DNA from: Planococcus citri
Taxonomy: Eukaryota > Arthropoda > Insecta > Hemiptera > Pseudococcidae
Direction of reading: 5' to 3'
Length of the DNA stretch: 64,000 nt
Assembly (NCBI RefSeq): GCF_950023065.1
Contig: NC_088678.1
Span: 44,754,580-44,818,579 of the forward strand
The stretch's first letter is position 1. Each line of letters begins with the position of its first letter. Position numbers and translations under genes: made by a program. Below the pieces are notes generated by a model. That model saw only the letters and a program-made list of their open reading frames with translations. It had not been told where the DNA came from and did not search any database. Shown in pieces: positions 52,101-63,778 of the stretch.

Positions 52101-53596
52101 TTGGCATTTTTTTCAGAATTTAGACAGGATAAGCTAAGCGGTAGGGAGGGGTAAAACTGTAGTGTTTTTGACCACATGCTGAGAGAGCTGAGAGTATGAG
52201 AGTTGATGAAAAATGTCAAATTATTCTCCACCAAAAGCCAATCCAAAGAGAAGCCGAAGCCTTTATTGTTTAATTTCGACAATTAAACCGTTCAAATTTT
52301 ATAACATCAACGTCGTAAATTAATGAAATGTGAGGTCGGCTTCTTTTTTCAGTACGAATTTTTACAATTATGCTTAATTTGTATCACGATGTTACCACTC
52401 GAGTGAATTGCAGTTAAAATAATTGCTGGGTTATGATGTTATGAACATTCAACCTTAAAGAATACAGTAAGTATTCCCGCAAAAATTATTTTCCCGAATA
52501 AATTTCACTCGAGTACCAATGTCTAATTTTTCAAATAAAAGTTCTGTGGGCTTGAAAGGGGCTGGTCGTATAAAAAAATGAGATTGGTTCTTTCTCAAAG
52601 CGCAGTCTCAGGGGAATGGTTATCCAGCTCCCATCCATTAAACTTGCTCGTTCTGGAAATACATGCACCTACCCAAAATGTTTCAAAGTTCAATATACTT
52701 AATGCATATAAAATTAGGTACCTACTGCTATCTACACAATTTTTTCAAAATCTTAGCATTGAGTTTGATATCAATTTCAAAAAATGATGTCTGAATTAAA
52801 AAGCCTCGAGTTACAATTCCTTCGTTTTCAATGCTTGAGCTTTTTTTGATTTTCGAATTGAATATACCTTTGAAAGAAGAAAGGAATGAAATGTTCAGAT
52901 TCACCTATTACCGGGGGATAAATTTGAAAGTAATCCGATGTACATACTTAAAATCTCAATTAAAGCTCCAAATAGACGAGAAAATGGTAATAAAATTTGA
53001 TATTGAAAGGTCAGCTTTGTGTAGAGACCAATTTTTTCCCAACAAATGGAAAGACGACCAACTGCAGATTCTATATATTTTTGAAGATTTTAAAATTTGT
53101 CTGGTTGGATTTCACTGGAATGATACGTTTGCATTTTAACATTAAACAGTGTTTCTGTCCAACCACTTGAACTACATACGTATTATTTTCCCAGTGCAGC
53201 TTCAGAGATTAAACAACCTGTTATTTTATCTGAATCTGCCTTGAATGGTGTAAAATATGCATCGGAAGAGTTGATTACACGTCACGATACGCAAAAATAC
53301 GTCTATGCGTATAAATAATCTAATTGACGATAAGTTTAAGGACAGCGATATACACGTTCGACTAATTATATAAGATTTCGCAACAATATCTTCAGTTTTC
53401 TTGTTGTTTCGCGATCATTATTCGGAACATAGTGGCACACGTCTGGTCTGCTACATCGTCGTGTTCAATCGCGTATCGTAATTATCTTCTGTGCATTATC
53501 CAAAAACGTAAATGATTTTCGACGATAATATCTTTATTCAAGGACGAGAAAAAAGTATCTACCGAAAACATACTACGATACGTAGACGGTACTATA

Positions 53597-54373
53597 CAGA
53601 GTGGCCCAAAAGTCAGTATCCCGATTTTCACGTTTTAGTTTTTCTTTAAAAAATCAAAAACTAAGCATCCTAGAAAAAAACTACCGACATCGTGTCGATT
53701 CAAAATTTAATTCTCTACAACTTTGATATCATGAAATTTTTTTTGGACGCTTCCTTTCGCCTCCAGATCGATTTTTGTGACGTGATGATTTTTATGAAAA
53801 AATTTTCAAAAATTCATTTCTAAGAGTTTTAGTTTTTCTTAAAAAAATCAAAAACTAAGCATCTTAGAAAAAAACTAACGACATCAAGTCGATTCGAAAT
53901 TTAATTCTCTACAACTTTGTTTTCATGAAATTTCTTTTGGACGCTTCCTTTCGCCTCCAGGTCAACTTTTATGAAGCTCAGTTGGCAAATTTTTCGAAAA
54001 TTTTAGTTTTTTGTAAAAAAATCAAAAACTAAGCATCCTAGAAAAAAACTAACGACCTCATGTCGATTGGAAATTTAATTCTCTACAATTTTCCTCGATA
54101 TAATTTTTTCGTAGGATGCTTCTTTTCATCTCCAGATCAATTTTAATGAAACTTCGCTTGCAAATTTTTCAAAAATTTTAGTTTTTTGTAAGAAAAATCA
54201 AAAACTAAGCATCCTAGAAAAAAACTAACGACATTATGTCGATTGGAAATTTGATTCTCTACAACTTTGATGCCACGAAATTTATTTTAGACGCTTCCAT
54301 TCACCTCCAGATTGATTTTAATGAAACTCAGTTTGCAAATTTTTCAAAAGTTCATCTCAAAAAAAATTGGACT
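53597..54373 (+). repeat. Left arm of the fold-back element
   Basis: About 780 bases made of four to five diverged tandem units, each with CTAAGCATCCTAG, an ATTCTCTACAA segment and a GACGCTTCC segment. It is the inverted counterpart of 54815-55596. Confidence 0.85.
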
Positions 54374-54586
54374 CTTTGTTTTTTGACAAAAATTAAAAAC
54401 TAAGCATCCTAGAAAAAAACTAATGACATTTTAGCAATGGAAAATTTTTAAATGAACTTTCGAAAAATTCAATTTTTTAAATTTTTATTTCCATTTGGCA
54501 TTTTGCCGAAAATTTAAACTCTTAATCTGAAACGTTCAAAAAAATTATAACAATGGTAAAAAAATGCTAAAAAAAGAAATAAACGA

Positions 54587-54769
54587 TCACAAAAGATGCT
54601 CAAATTGAGCACGTCCTGCTTCAATGCAGGCTGGATATCGTCGTTCATTGGCCTGAATCATCCTTTGTATCAATGGCAAGTCATTGTTTAGAACATCAAA
54701 TTCTGCACGAATTGCTGCCCTCAGATCATTGAGGATTGCCATTGGCGTTCTGAACACTCGATCCTTCTG
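54587..54769 (-). pseudogene. C-terminal fragment of a Tc1/mariner-type transposase
   Basis: On the minus strand, about 60 codons read DRVFRTPMAILNDL, then LRAAIRAEFDVLNND, then RRYPACIEAGRAQFEHLL and a stop. DRV.RTP and the closing FEHLL are features I associate with the C-terminal end of IS630/Tc1/mariner-type transposases. The DDE catalytic part is absent. The fragment sits in the spacer of the fold-back element, so it marks the likely source family. Confidence 0.65.
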
Positions 54770-54814
54770 ATTCAGGCCAATGAACGACGATACCTAGCCT
54801 GCATTGAAAAAACT

Positions 54815-55596
54815 AAGTCCAATTTTTTTTGAGATGAACTTTTGAAAAATTTGCAAACTGAGTTTCATTAAAATCAATCTGGAGGTGAAAGGAAGCGTCT
54901 AAAAAAAATTTCGTGGCAACAAAGTTGTTGAGAATCAAATTTCCAATCGACATAATGTCGTTAGTTTTTTTCTAAGATGCTTAGTTTTTGATTTTTTTTT
55001 ACAAAAAACTAAAATTTTTGAAAACTTTGCAAGCTAAGTTTCATTAAAATTGATCTGGAGATGAAAAGAAGCATCCTACGAAAAAATTATATCGAGGAAA
55101 ATTGTAGAGAATTAAAATTCCAATCGACGTAATGTCGTTAGTTTTTTTCTAGGATGCTTAGTTTTTGATTTTTTTTACAAAAAACTAAAATTTTCAAAAA
55201 ATTTGCCAACTGAGTTTCATAAAAGTTGATCTGGAGGCGAAAGGAAGCGTCCAAAAGAAATTTCATGACAACAAAGTTGTAGAGAATTAAATTTCGAATC
55301 GACATGATGCCGTTAGTTTTTTTCTAGGATGCTTAGTTTTTGATTTTTTTAAGAAAAACTAAAACTCTTAGAAATGAATTTTTGAAAATTTTTTCATAAA
55401 AATCATCACGTCACAAAAATCGATCTGGAGGCGAAAGGAAGCGTCCAAAAAAAAAATTTCATGACAACAAAGTTGTAGAGAATTAAATTTTGAATCGACA
55501 TGATGTCGATAGTTTTTTTCTAGGATGCTTAGTTTTTGATTTTTTTAAGAAAAACTAAAACGTGAAAATCGGGATACTGACTTTTGGGCCACTCTG
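54815..55596 (-). repeat. Right arm of the fold-back element
   Basis: Inverted copy of the left arm with scattered substitutions and small indels. It contains four copies of the tandem unit in reverse orientation. Confidence 0.85.
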
Positions 55597-58513
55597 TATA
55601 GGTACTTAGGTAGAGGTGCTAGGTAGATATATTTCGCATACGACGTTTTTTTAATTCGAGATTTTAGTTGGCAAATAAAACGATATCTTCCTGAAATTGA
55701 TTACTTCATACTTTATATCACGATATAACATGAATAACGAGTTAATGATTAAAAGTACTTATACTTTTATCCTCGTTTCATATTGATTTCATGATTGTAA
55801 TGGATCACTTTCGGTATGTAGCCTACCTGGTTACATTTTACGACTGGTTGTGTTGGTCCCTTCGAATTTCAAAGTTCTCGGCCTACCTACCGATTTATCA
55901 GTTTTTTAAGTTCGTTTTCGAGTACCTAATCTAATGTGACTTAAATCATACCTAGTACCTACCAATCTACCTATTTTATTTTTACCTACTTGCAGCTTGT
56001 ACTAGTAAGTTGTTAGGAATTTCCAATGATTTGAGTCATGCGGTTTATGGCACCTATCCCCGCTCGTGCTTCAGTTGTTTTTTTTTTCGGTTCATTTGAC
56101 GAGGAAAAAAAATGATATCGTGTAGCTTTTTCGAGTTATTCGCGTGATAAAATTCAAGGTTTGTAAATTTTTTAGTCCCTATGTTTGTGATTCAACAATG
56201 ATTAGGTAGTAGGTAGGTACTTACTTTTTGTACGTATATACGCGAATGTATTTTTAAACCCGCACGTAATTCAATCATCCATAGTGATATTGCAATGAGA
56301 AAAATAATGTATGCGGTTTTATTTAATTTTTAGAAAATAATCGACCGATTAGAATTATTTCTTGAAGTTGTTTGTTGATTCAACTTAACTTCTTCATCCA
56401 TTGGTGGACACTTGATAGGCTGGGGGGGGGGGGTAGAGGTAACTCTTCGCATATTTTTAGCACTACAGAAGTTTTTTCAATAAGCAGAGGTTCTCTTCGA
56501 GACAATGTTTCGCGATTAATCGATTATTGTAATTTTTATTTTGTTAAAATGCAATTGTATGACAAGGTTTATAAACCTCATTGACAGATAATCAATGTTT
56601 GTAAGAATCTATCTCCAAAAGCATTCGATATTTTTCGCACGTAGATAGGTACACGTTGACTATGCTGTTACGAGTATTTAATTCGTGAAATGAATATTTG
56701 TAAGAAATAACTAACCGTGATGATCTACTGACTATTGTTCCATTTGGATAACTAATAACACGTATCTACTTGTTGTTTTCAGCACGCGACATTTTAATGT
56801 GTTTCGAAAATCATCGAATATTTTTCGAAATATTGCGAATAATTAATTAAAATATCTACCTACGTAGTATTCCGGTTGATTTAGTTGAAAATTAGGTTTT
56901 TTAAAAGAGGTTTCTATCGATTAAATTACGTTTTCAACATTTTTTCGCAATATTGTCGAGTGCACAGTTGATTCTGATTAAAAATTCAAGAATTTTGCTC
57001 GTAGAGAAATGAAAAAAAAAAAATTAGAATACAATTCAAAAAATACGATTGACTGAATTGTTGCCTAGAAATGAGTTTTCGTTGCTGTTACCTATGAATC
57101 TTTGAATTTCGATTGATCAGCCGAAATTTACAGGCTCTAATGTAGATGTTCTCATGCGTCTTCAAACTTGAAAAAAATTACCTGAATCCAAGCACGAGTC
57201 CAAGAAAGGTTCCTCATAAGTTTCATCCAATTGAAGCACCCTCAAAGTTTTTATTTGGTTTAATTCTCTATGAACATGATTCTGTATTGTGAAGAAAGGT
57301 CATTTTTTTTTTTTTTTTTTTTTACCTATAGATAAAAACGAAAGAGTACCAGACATTTATAATTTTCCTAAAATTTAACCTCGGATTTGGATAAAACTCA
57401 ATGAGGTAGTTTACTTTGATCGAAGATGGCCTCCAAAAAATTGAGTTTCATATAGGTAACATTGACCATAGAGGTAGCAGAGTAGGTTTAAAAAAAAGTC
57501 ACTTCCTTCCATGAGGACTTTCTACTTGTTCCGCTCTTCTTTCAGTTCAAAACCTGTTCGATGATTTTCATTTTTCAGTCAATTTAGACATTCTTATTTT
57601 ATCTTTTTTTTTTTTTAAATTAAATTAAATCACCTGAATGTTATTCCACAAGCATGCGCTTGAACTCTATTTTCAGTTCACGAGAGAATTAAATCGAGTA
57701 TGAATTCGATCTTAGTAAAAAAGGAATTGAGGATATAGGTAATATCACTACCTATTGGAATCTCAATATTGCTTATTGATCTCCAATTGTGATTTGTGAT
57801 TTTTTATTAAGTATCTAGGTATTCATCAGCAAAAAAAATCTTTACATTTCAGAAAATACGGATTTATTTTCTTAAAAGACATTAAAATTAGTTATGTATG
57901 TACCTATATGTGATAGATATCGAGGTAATAAAATAGGTAGGTATAGATATATCAATTTTCTTTGAGATGTGAATCCATCCATTTCTGCAGAAAATTATTT
58001 TTATTGCGAAAAATGTTTTTAAATATTCAAAAATTTATACGAACTTATAGATCTTGCATCATTGAAAGAACCGGTTGATGTGCGTATAGACGTGATTTTT
58101 AATACAAATGTCAAGGAGGTTAATACTGGAGTTTTTTTTCTTCTTCTTTACAAAATGTATTAATATCCATTGAAGGCCCATTTATTGCGTTGTCAATTTT
58201 TTAATGATTAGCTTCAGATACTTCAAATAGGCTAATATCTCATTATTCAGTCGGTAGCATACCTAACCTATACGTAGAAGTACTATCTAATGTGATGGAA
58301 CTGGTGTGATTTAAAATTTCGTAATTTACTTTTTTCCATATAATTAACCATTTTGAAGTATTTAAGGTCAAATTTAATCTCTTAGTAGGTAATTTATATC
58401 AAAACACAATGGATGTGGAACTGTTGATACCTATACACTTAATTGAAATGTTTTTTTTTGTTTTTTTTTTCAGAGGTAGTTGATGTAGTTATAAAAGGAA
58501 CCTGGTGCGGATA

Positions 58514-61152
58514 ATGTTATCAATATGGTTAACAGTGATATTGGTTAGCGTCAGCGAATATTATTCAATTTTGGCAGAAGTACACGTTGGTACAGCGATC
58601 AACGTGTTCAGTCGGTACGGGTATTTAAGCATTAGTATGAGGGTGATACCGAGAAATGATTCGGATAGATCGTGGATCTTTCGTGAACCTACCGTTGAAG
58701 TTTTCGCCAATATGTCAAATGAGGAGAAGTAAGTACCTTTTATTCTGTGTAACCTTATTGAAAGTTTTCGTAAATAATAAAGCCATCAACATCAGGTGCC
58801 CACTTATTTCAATGAAATTTATGGTGTCACGATAATTGCTGATTACGTAAACTTAATATATTGATAAATTACCGACCTGGCCTGCTGAAATGCGTTGAAA
58901 AACTATCAAAAAGTGATTTCCATCCTTCGTCCTCCATGACCATTTCACATTGAAATGTAAAAAATTGATTTTATCGATGTTATATCTACGTATATTTGTA
59001 CATACTCGTATTTTATCGTCTGGATTCTGCTGTGATTTTCTGAATTTTTCTAATAAAAATATTAAGAAAATCATTCATTAAAAAAAAAAAAAAAAAACTT
59101 CAAATCTTTTAAAAACGATCTAAAAGTGAAAATTTCGTGTTCGTTAAAATTTTATTTTTGTCCATCATTTTTTCATTTTTTTTTTTTTTTTTTCGTTTTA
59201 TGATAGTTGTTTTAAAACTATTCCCATCGAATGAGCGAAGAAACATTTTTAACGCTTATTTTTCTCATGTGTTTACTTGCTGAACATTTCGCAAACGACA
59301 AAAATATGATGTATCTACTTACTTAATTTTGAATTTTTAAAAATTATCACTGGGTTAAATGAAATCACCAAAGTATGTACCTCTACCTATGAGTAGGTTA
59401 GTCAGAAAAAAAATGATGGGAAAAATTGCGATTTGTTGCAACTTCGATGGTACGCATGTAGCGTCTTATTACTGGATAGGCAACTTATCTTACTTCGATG
59501 TTTTCTCATTCGTCGTTTTCTTTCCGGTCGCATCAGGGGTGAATGAATTAAATCTTTGTTTCATTTGCAACTTAGGTTAGGTTGCATGTATGTATTTTTA
59601 TATGTACGTGTTTATTCATTAGCTAGGCACTAAATAGACAAGTAAGTAAGTGCATGATAAGTAATCTGCTTATGTACATAATTGGTCGATAGGAACAATG
59701 TTTTCCATTCTTTTAATTGAATACAAAGAAGCAATATTCGGTATTTATATACGTACCTAGGTGCATTATATGGATGTGAATTTAACGAACGCATGCTGTT
59801 TATTTTAAAGGTGTGATATGGCGCTGATGTATTGTTACAGTAAATACTTCCATAGGTATAATCATACTACAGTCTGTTGAGTTCTGACTAGTTCGGACAA
59901 TTATAGGTAAATACGTGAATAGCATCTGCAAACTGCGAAGCGAAAAATTTTCCTATGAAAACTGATTGATCTTAAAGTTTTTCTGATACCTATATCCTAT
60001 AATTACAGCCCCTCAAATATCTCACTATTAATCAATCTTATTTTAATTTAAACTTGCATATGTACCTGCAATAATTAATCTACCTACTCATTACTGCCAA
60101 CACTAAAGTTTAATGTTTGATTTGAATTTTTTTAGCATAAAAAGAAGCGTTAACAAAAATGAAGCATTCAAAGGTGACTTTCACATGGAATTTTGTGACA
60201 ATGTAATACAGCTTTTACAAGCATATTTTCGAGATTTCTCGGTGGAAAGGCTAGAAAAACCGTGGAAAGCGTTCACGGCGAGTTGGTCAAAGAATATTGT
60301 TGCCAGAAATTTAGGTAGGTATAAACACCCAAGTTGACAAAAATTTCACGTCTATGTGATTAATTTATTTGTATGTTTCTTGATGTATTTTTTTTTTTTT
60401 TTTAATTTAAAGGTATTAGCTCATCGTACGTAAACAATTTGCACGATAATTGTTTCGTTTTAATTAGAGTGGCCAGGCACCGAGAAGTTGCAACGATGTC
60501 GTCTATTGACAGAATGACGCCAGATGAAATTATCGTTGACGATTCCGTGCAGAAACAAATTGAAGATATTAAAGTTGGCGACTCATCCAGCGTTGTAGAA
60601 TTTATTAGGAGTTTTGGCTCTCATTACATAACTTCATATGTTACCGGAAACGCTTTATATCAAGTAAGCTTTTCATAAAATATTGTAGCCTATCAGGATT
60701 TGGCGCTTTTTGAAAGCTTTGTTAAATACCTACCTAATGTGTATTGTCTTACGCAGGTATTCGTTTACGAACCAGAACGATATAGAATAATAAAAGAAAG
60801 ACTAAGAAAGAAAGGTATCGATAAAATACCATCTTCGGAACTAACAGAATATTTTTCACCTTTAAATGCTCGACATATTGGACGAATATTATCAGCCAGT
60901 GGAAACGAAACCGTTGAAAGTTGGGCAAGCAGAAAACTCCAAATGTCATTTTTCCCAGTGCCTTATCCTAGTTTGTTAAAATTGCATTCTAATTCTAAAT
61001 TATTGTACGAATTAAATGGACTACTCGGCAACGAAGCTTTACTAAGACTAGATTTAAAAACATTAGCTCCAGCATTTAAAGATATTCGTAAGCGAGATTG
61101 GTTTCATCAGGTTCTAGACAATCACTTGAGATTATGGGAAGTGAACATGTGA
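58514..61152 (+). CDS. tsl: Torso-like (MACPF-domain developmental protein)
   Basis: Four coding exons: 58514-58728, 60136-60314, 60413-60663 and 60757-61152, 346 residues in phase; Drosophila Tsl is about 350. A signal peptide spans about residues 1-21. A divergent membrane-attack-complex/perforin (MACPF) domain follows, with its signature region FIRSFGSHYITSYVTGNALY at 195-214. The C-terminal part (ESWASRKLQMSFFPVPYP, then KRDWFHQVLDNHLRLWE) is typical of Torso-like. In Drosophila this secreted protein, deposited at the egg poles and also made in the prothoracic gland, is needed for activation of the Torso receptor tyrosine kinase in terminal patterning, and affects growth and moulting. It is not a pore-forming toxin. 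The first coding exon is preceded by a poly-pyrimidine tract and AG at about 58471, so at least one non-coding exon lies upstream. The 1.4-kb second intron has only simple sequence. Confidence 0.93.
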
Positions 61153-62343
61153 TACGTGTGTGTATTGTGAATTATGTATACTAAGTTACGCGAGTTCGAG
61201 TTTGTGTTTATGAAATGATAGTCACGATTAAAGAGTGATTAAACTTATTTAGATGAAGGAAAAAGTGTTGTAGATTTTTTGTTTTTATTTTGAAGCATGC
61301 TACTTTTGATTAGGAAACGTTTTGGAAACAGAGATTAAATTTGGACATACGATACCTACGTAGGAACTCGCAATATTATAGTTTAAGGCGAATATTTTAC
61401 TTTGACTATATCGTGTTTGTTCCTTATTTGTGATATTTTGTAGATAATATGTTATAAATTATAGTGCAGGTACTTACACCTAAAATGTTTATCAATTCAA
61501 GCTCTTTAGACTCGGGCAAATCACGATGTATAAACAAAGATAAGTACTTACTTAAAAAAAAAAAAACTATAAGCTTGAAAAGAGTAATTTGAATCAGATT
61601 ATACCTACCTATGTTATGTTCAACTTCTATTTTATTTATACGGTGATCAAAATAGGAGCTTATGTGATTGTATTTTATAAATTAAAAGTATCTTCTATGT
61701 ATCATCGGTTATTTAATAGTGTTATTTTATGCTTTTCAGACATTTTAATTGAATCAAAGTAATGACAGTATAACATAAAAAATGAAAGACTAAAAAAAAA
61801 TCATTTTGCAGCAAATATTTTATTATAAAATTAAGGAAACTCAAACCACAAACTACTCAACATCTTATATTAAGTACATACTAGGTTACTCCATAACTCA
61901 CTATTACGACTTATACACTCTCCTCACATGTGGTTAATAAATTAGTCTTATCAGCTACAACATTTAAAAAAAAACACTCTTCATGTTGAAAATTTCAATC
62001 CTGAGGAATGAACATTGAATTCTACACGTATGTGTACATTACAAAACACAGTTAGGTAGGAAGAAATATCAAAAGGTCACAAAATTTCAAATTCACAATC
62101 ACACTTAGAATCAAATCTTTGACGAATGTTCTTGAAACACTTTGCAAAAGGAAACAATAATATATCGGATCATTCAAGAAAGTGAAAAATAATTAAAAAC
62201 TTGAATAAAATTGAATTTAAAAATGAAAAATAAAATTTCCTGACGTTACACTCGATTGAAATAGAGCCTTATATAACATACGTAATTCCGCACAGAAGTA
62301 GATCGCATTTTAACACAGTCAATAAAGAATAAGTACACAAAAA
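61153..62343. other. Convergent intergenic region (3' UTRs of torso-like and RNR small subunit)
   Basis: 1.2 kb of AT-rich sequence between two stop codons. ATTAAA at about 61237 could be the torso-like polyadenylation signal. No conserved frame or paired repeat is seen. Confidence 0.5.
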
Positions 62344-63778
62344 CTAAAAGTCCGCGTCCAATTTGAATTCATTTTCGCCAGATGGGAACATTACTCCGCT
62401 TTTCTTGTATTCACCAACTCGTTTCTCGAAAAAATTAGTTTTACCGTTTAACGAAATGTTTTCCATAAAATCGAATGGGTTTTGGGAATTATATAACTGC
62501 AGAAAAAAATTGATTCAAGGTAAAGAAAAATTACACGAAAATATCGATATTGCGTACGAATGTACCGCAAATAATACCTACCTTAGGACAATTCAATTCC
62601 ACCAATAATCGGTCGGCTACAAATTCAATGTAAGTTTTCATTAGTTCGCTGTTCATTCCAATCATCGACACTGGTAATGAATCAGTTAAAAATTCTTGCT
62701 CGATTATAACAGCATCGCGAATAATTTCGGTAATTTCTTCAACACTGGGTTTTTGAACCAAATGTTTGAACATTAGGCAAGCAAAATCGGTATGTAAACC
62801 CTAAAAAAAATCGCATTAACAAAATGCTACATAGATACAAGAAATCATTGTGAATTCATCAGTACGAAAATCTTACTTCGTCTCTCGATATCAATTCGTT
62901 ACTGAAGGTCAGTCCAGGCATTAGGCCTCTTTTTTTGAGCCAAAATATCGCAGCGAAACTTCCGGAAAAGAAGATACCTTCAACAGCAGCGAATGCAATG
63001 ATCCTTTCTCCAAAGGTTGCGTTTTGGTCTGCTATCCATTTCAACGCCCAGTCAGCTTTTTTCTTAACACAAGGCATGGTTTCGATAGCGTTGAATAAAA
63101 AATCTCTGAAAATGCGAGCTTGATTAAAGACCCTCTCCCGAAGTGAGGAAACGTGAAATATTTCAGTTTCTTACCGTTCAGCAGAATCCTTAATGTAAGT
63201 GTCAATCAATAAACTGTACATTTCTGAATGCACATTCTCAATAGTGATTTGGAATCCGTAAAAAAATCTTGCTTCGGGAATTTGCACTTCTTGAAAGAAA
63301 CGTTCGACTAGATTCTCATTCACGATGCCATCAGATGCTGCGAAAAATGCTAGGACATGCGAAATAAACTTTTTCTCTTCGGGTTTTAGCTTTTCCCAAT
63401 CTCTGAAATCCTGAACAAATGAACGATTAGACGTACAACGAAACAATTTAAACCTTCAATGAAACACTCAGAATACGTAGGCCTACTCACTTTATCCAAA
63501 ACCACTTCCTCGGCTGTCCAGAATGAAGCTTCCGCTTTTTTGAACATAGCCCAAATATCGTCATATTTGATAGGCATTATTACAAATCGACGAGGGTTAG
63601 GCTTCAGCAAAGGTTCCACATCGGGATTGAATTTCTTCCGATGTTCAGTCATAACGTTGATTTGTTTAGGTTTATAAGATTCTATGGATCGGCCATTATA
63701 GACAACGTTTTCTTTATCTTCACTCAGGTTACTATCGTTAATTGAAATAGTAGATAGCTTCTTCGTAGCACAATGCAT
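62344..63778 (-). CDS. RnrS: Ribonucleoside-diphosphate reductase small subunit (R2, class Ia)
   Basis: Five exons: 63778-63491, 63410-63175, 63105-62877, 62800-62582 and 62496-62344, 374 residues in phase. R2 supplies the diiron-tyrosyl radical that the large subunit needs to reduce NDPs to dNDPs. All ligands are visible: D123 (AASDGIV), E154 and H157 (ENVHSEMY), E217 (AVEGIFFSGSF), E251 and H254 (RDEGLH, split by an intron). The radical tyrosine is Y161. The spacing D-31-E and E-63-E is as in mammalian R2. The C terminus LDADF is the large-subunit docking tail. The N terminus is short; it lacks an obvious KEN box but has two methionine choices, and M at 63778 is the first ATG in the frame. 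Highly conserved stretches include FFAASDGIVNENLVERF and NPFDFMENISL. Confidence 0.96.

Larger units (their letters stand above)
53597..55596. mobile_element. 2,000-bp fold-back transposon with tandem-repeat arms, Tc1/mariner-type ends
   Basis: The ends read CAGAGTGGCCCAAAAGTCAG and its complement, each next to a TA dinucleotide (53595-53596 and 55597-55598), as expected for Tc1/mariner-superfamily insertion. Each arm is nearly 780 bases (left about 53597-54373, right about 54815-55596) and they are inverted copies of one another. Within each arm a unit of about 165-205 bases is repeated in tandem; the marker CTAAGCATC occurs at about 53661, 53865, 54029, 54205 and 54400, and its complement four times in the right arm (about 54980, 55156, 55332 and 55527). 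The central 440 bases carry a short transposase remnant. The architecture recalls Drosophila FB elements, but the ends and the remnant are of mariner type. Confidence 0.88.
43810..58471. other. 14.7-kb gene-free interval (possible first intron of torso-like)
   Basis: No conserved exon is visible on either strand. It contains the Harbinger-like MITE (44635-44885), the hAT-like MITE (48857-49141), the fold-back element (53597-55596), G-runs at 45547-45557 and 56422-56433, and scattered TAGG/TACC tetramers. Open frames such as 52831-53139 have no recognisable domain. Confidence 0.45.

Noticed and set aside
52831..53139. 102-residue frame in the gene-free interval
   Set aside because: Looks slightly protein-like, but no domain is recognised and no neighbouring exon continues it.
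58514..61152. Interpretation of the MACPF gene as a pore-forming effector
   Set aside because: Length, exon content and C-terminal motifs match Torso-like, a developmental signalling protein, rather than a perforin-type effector.
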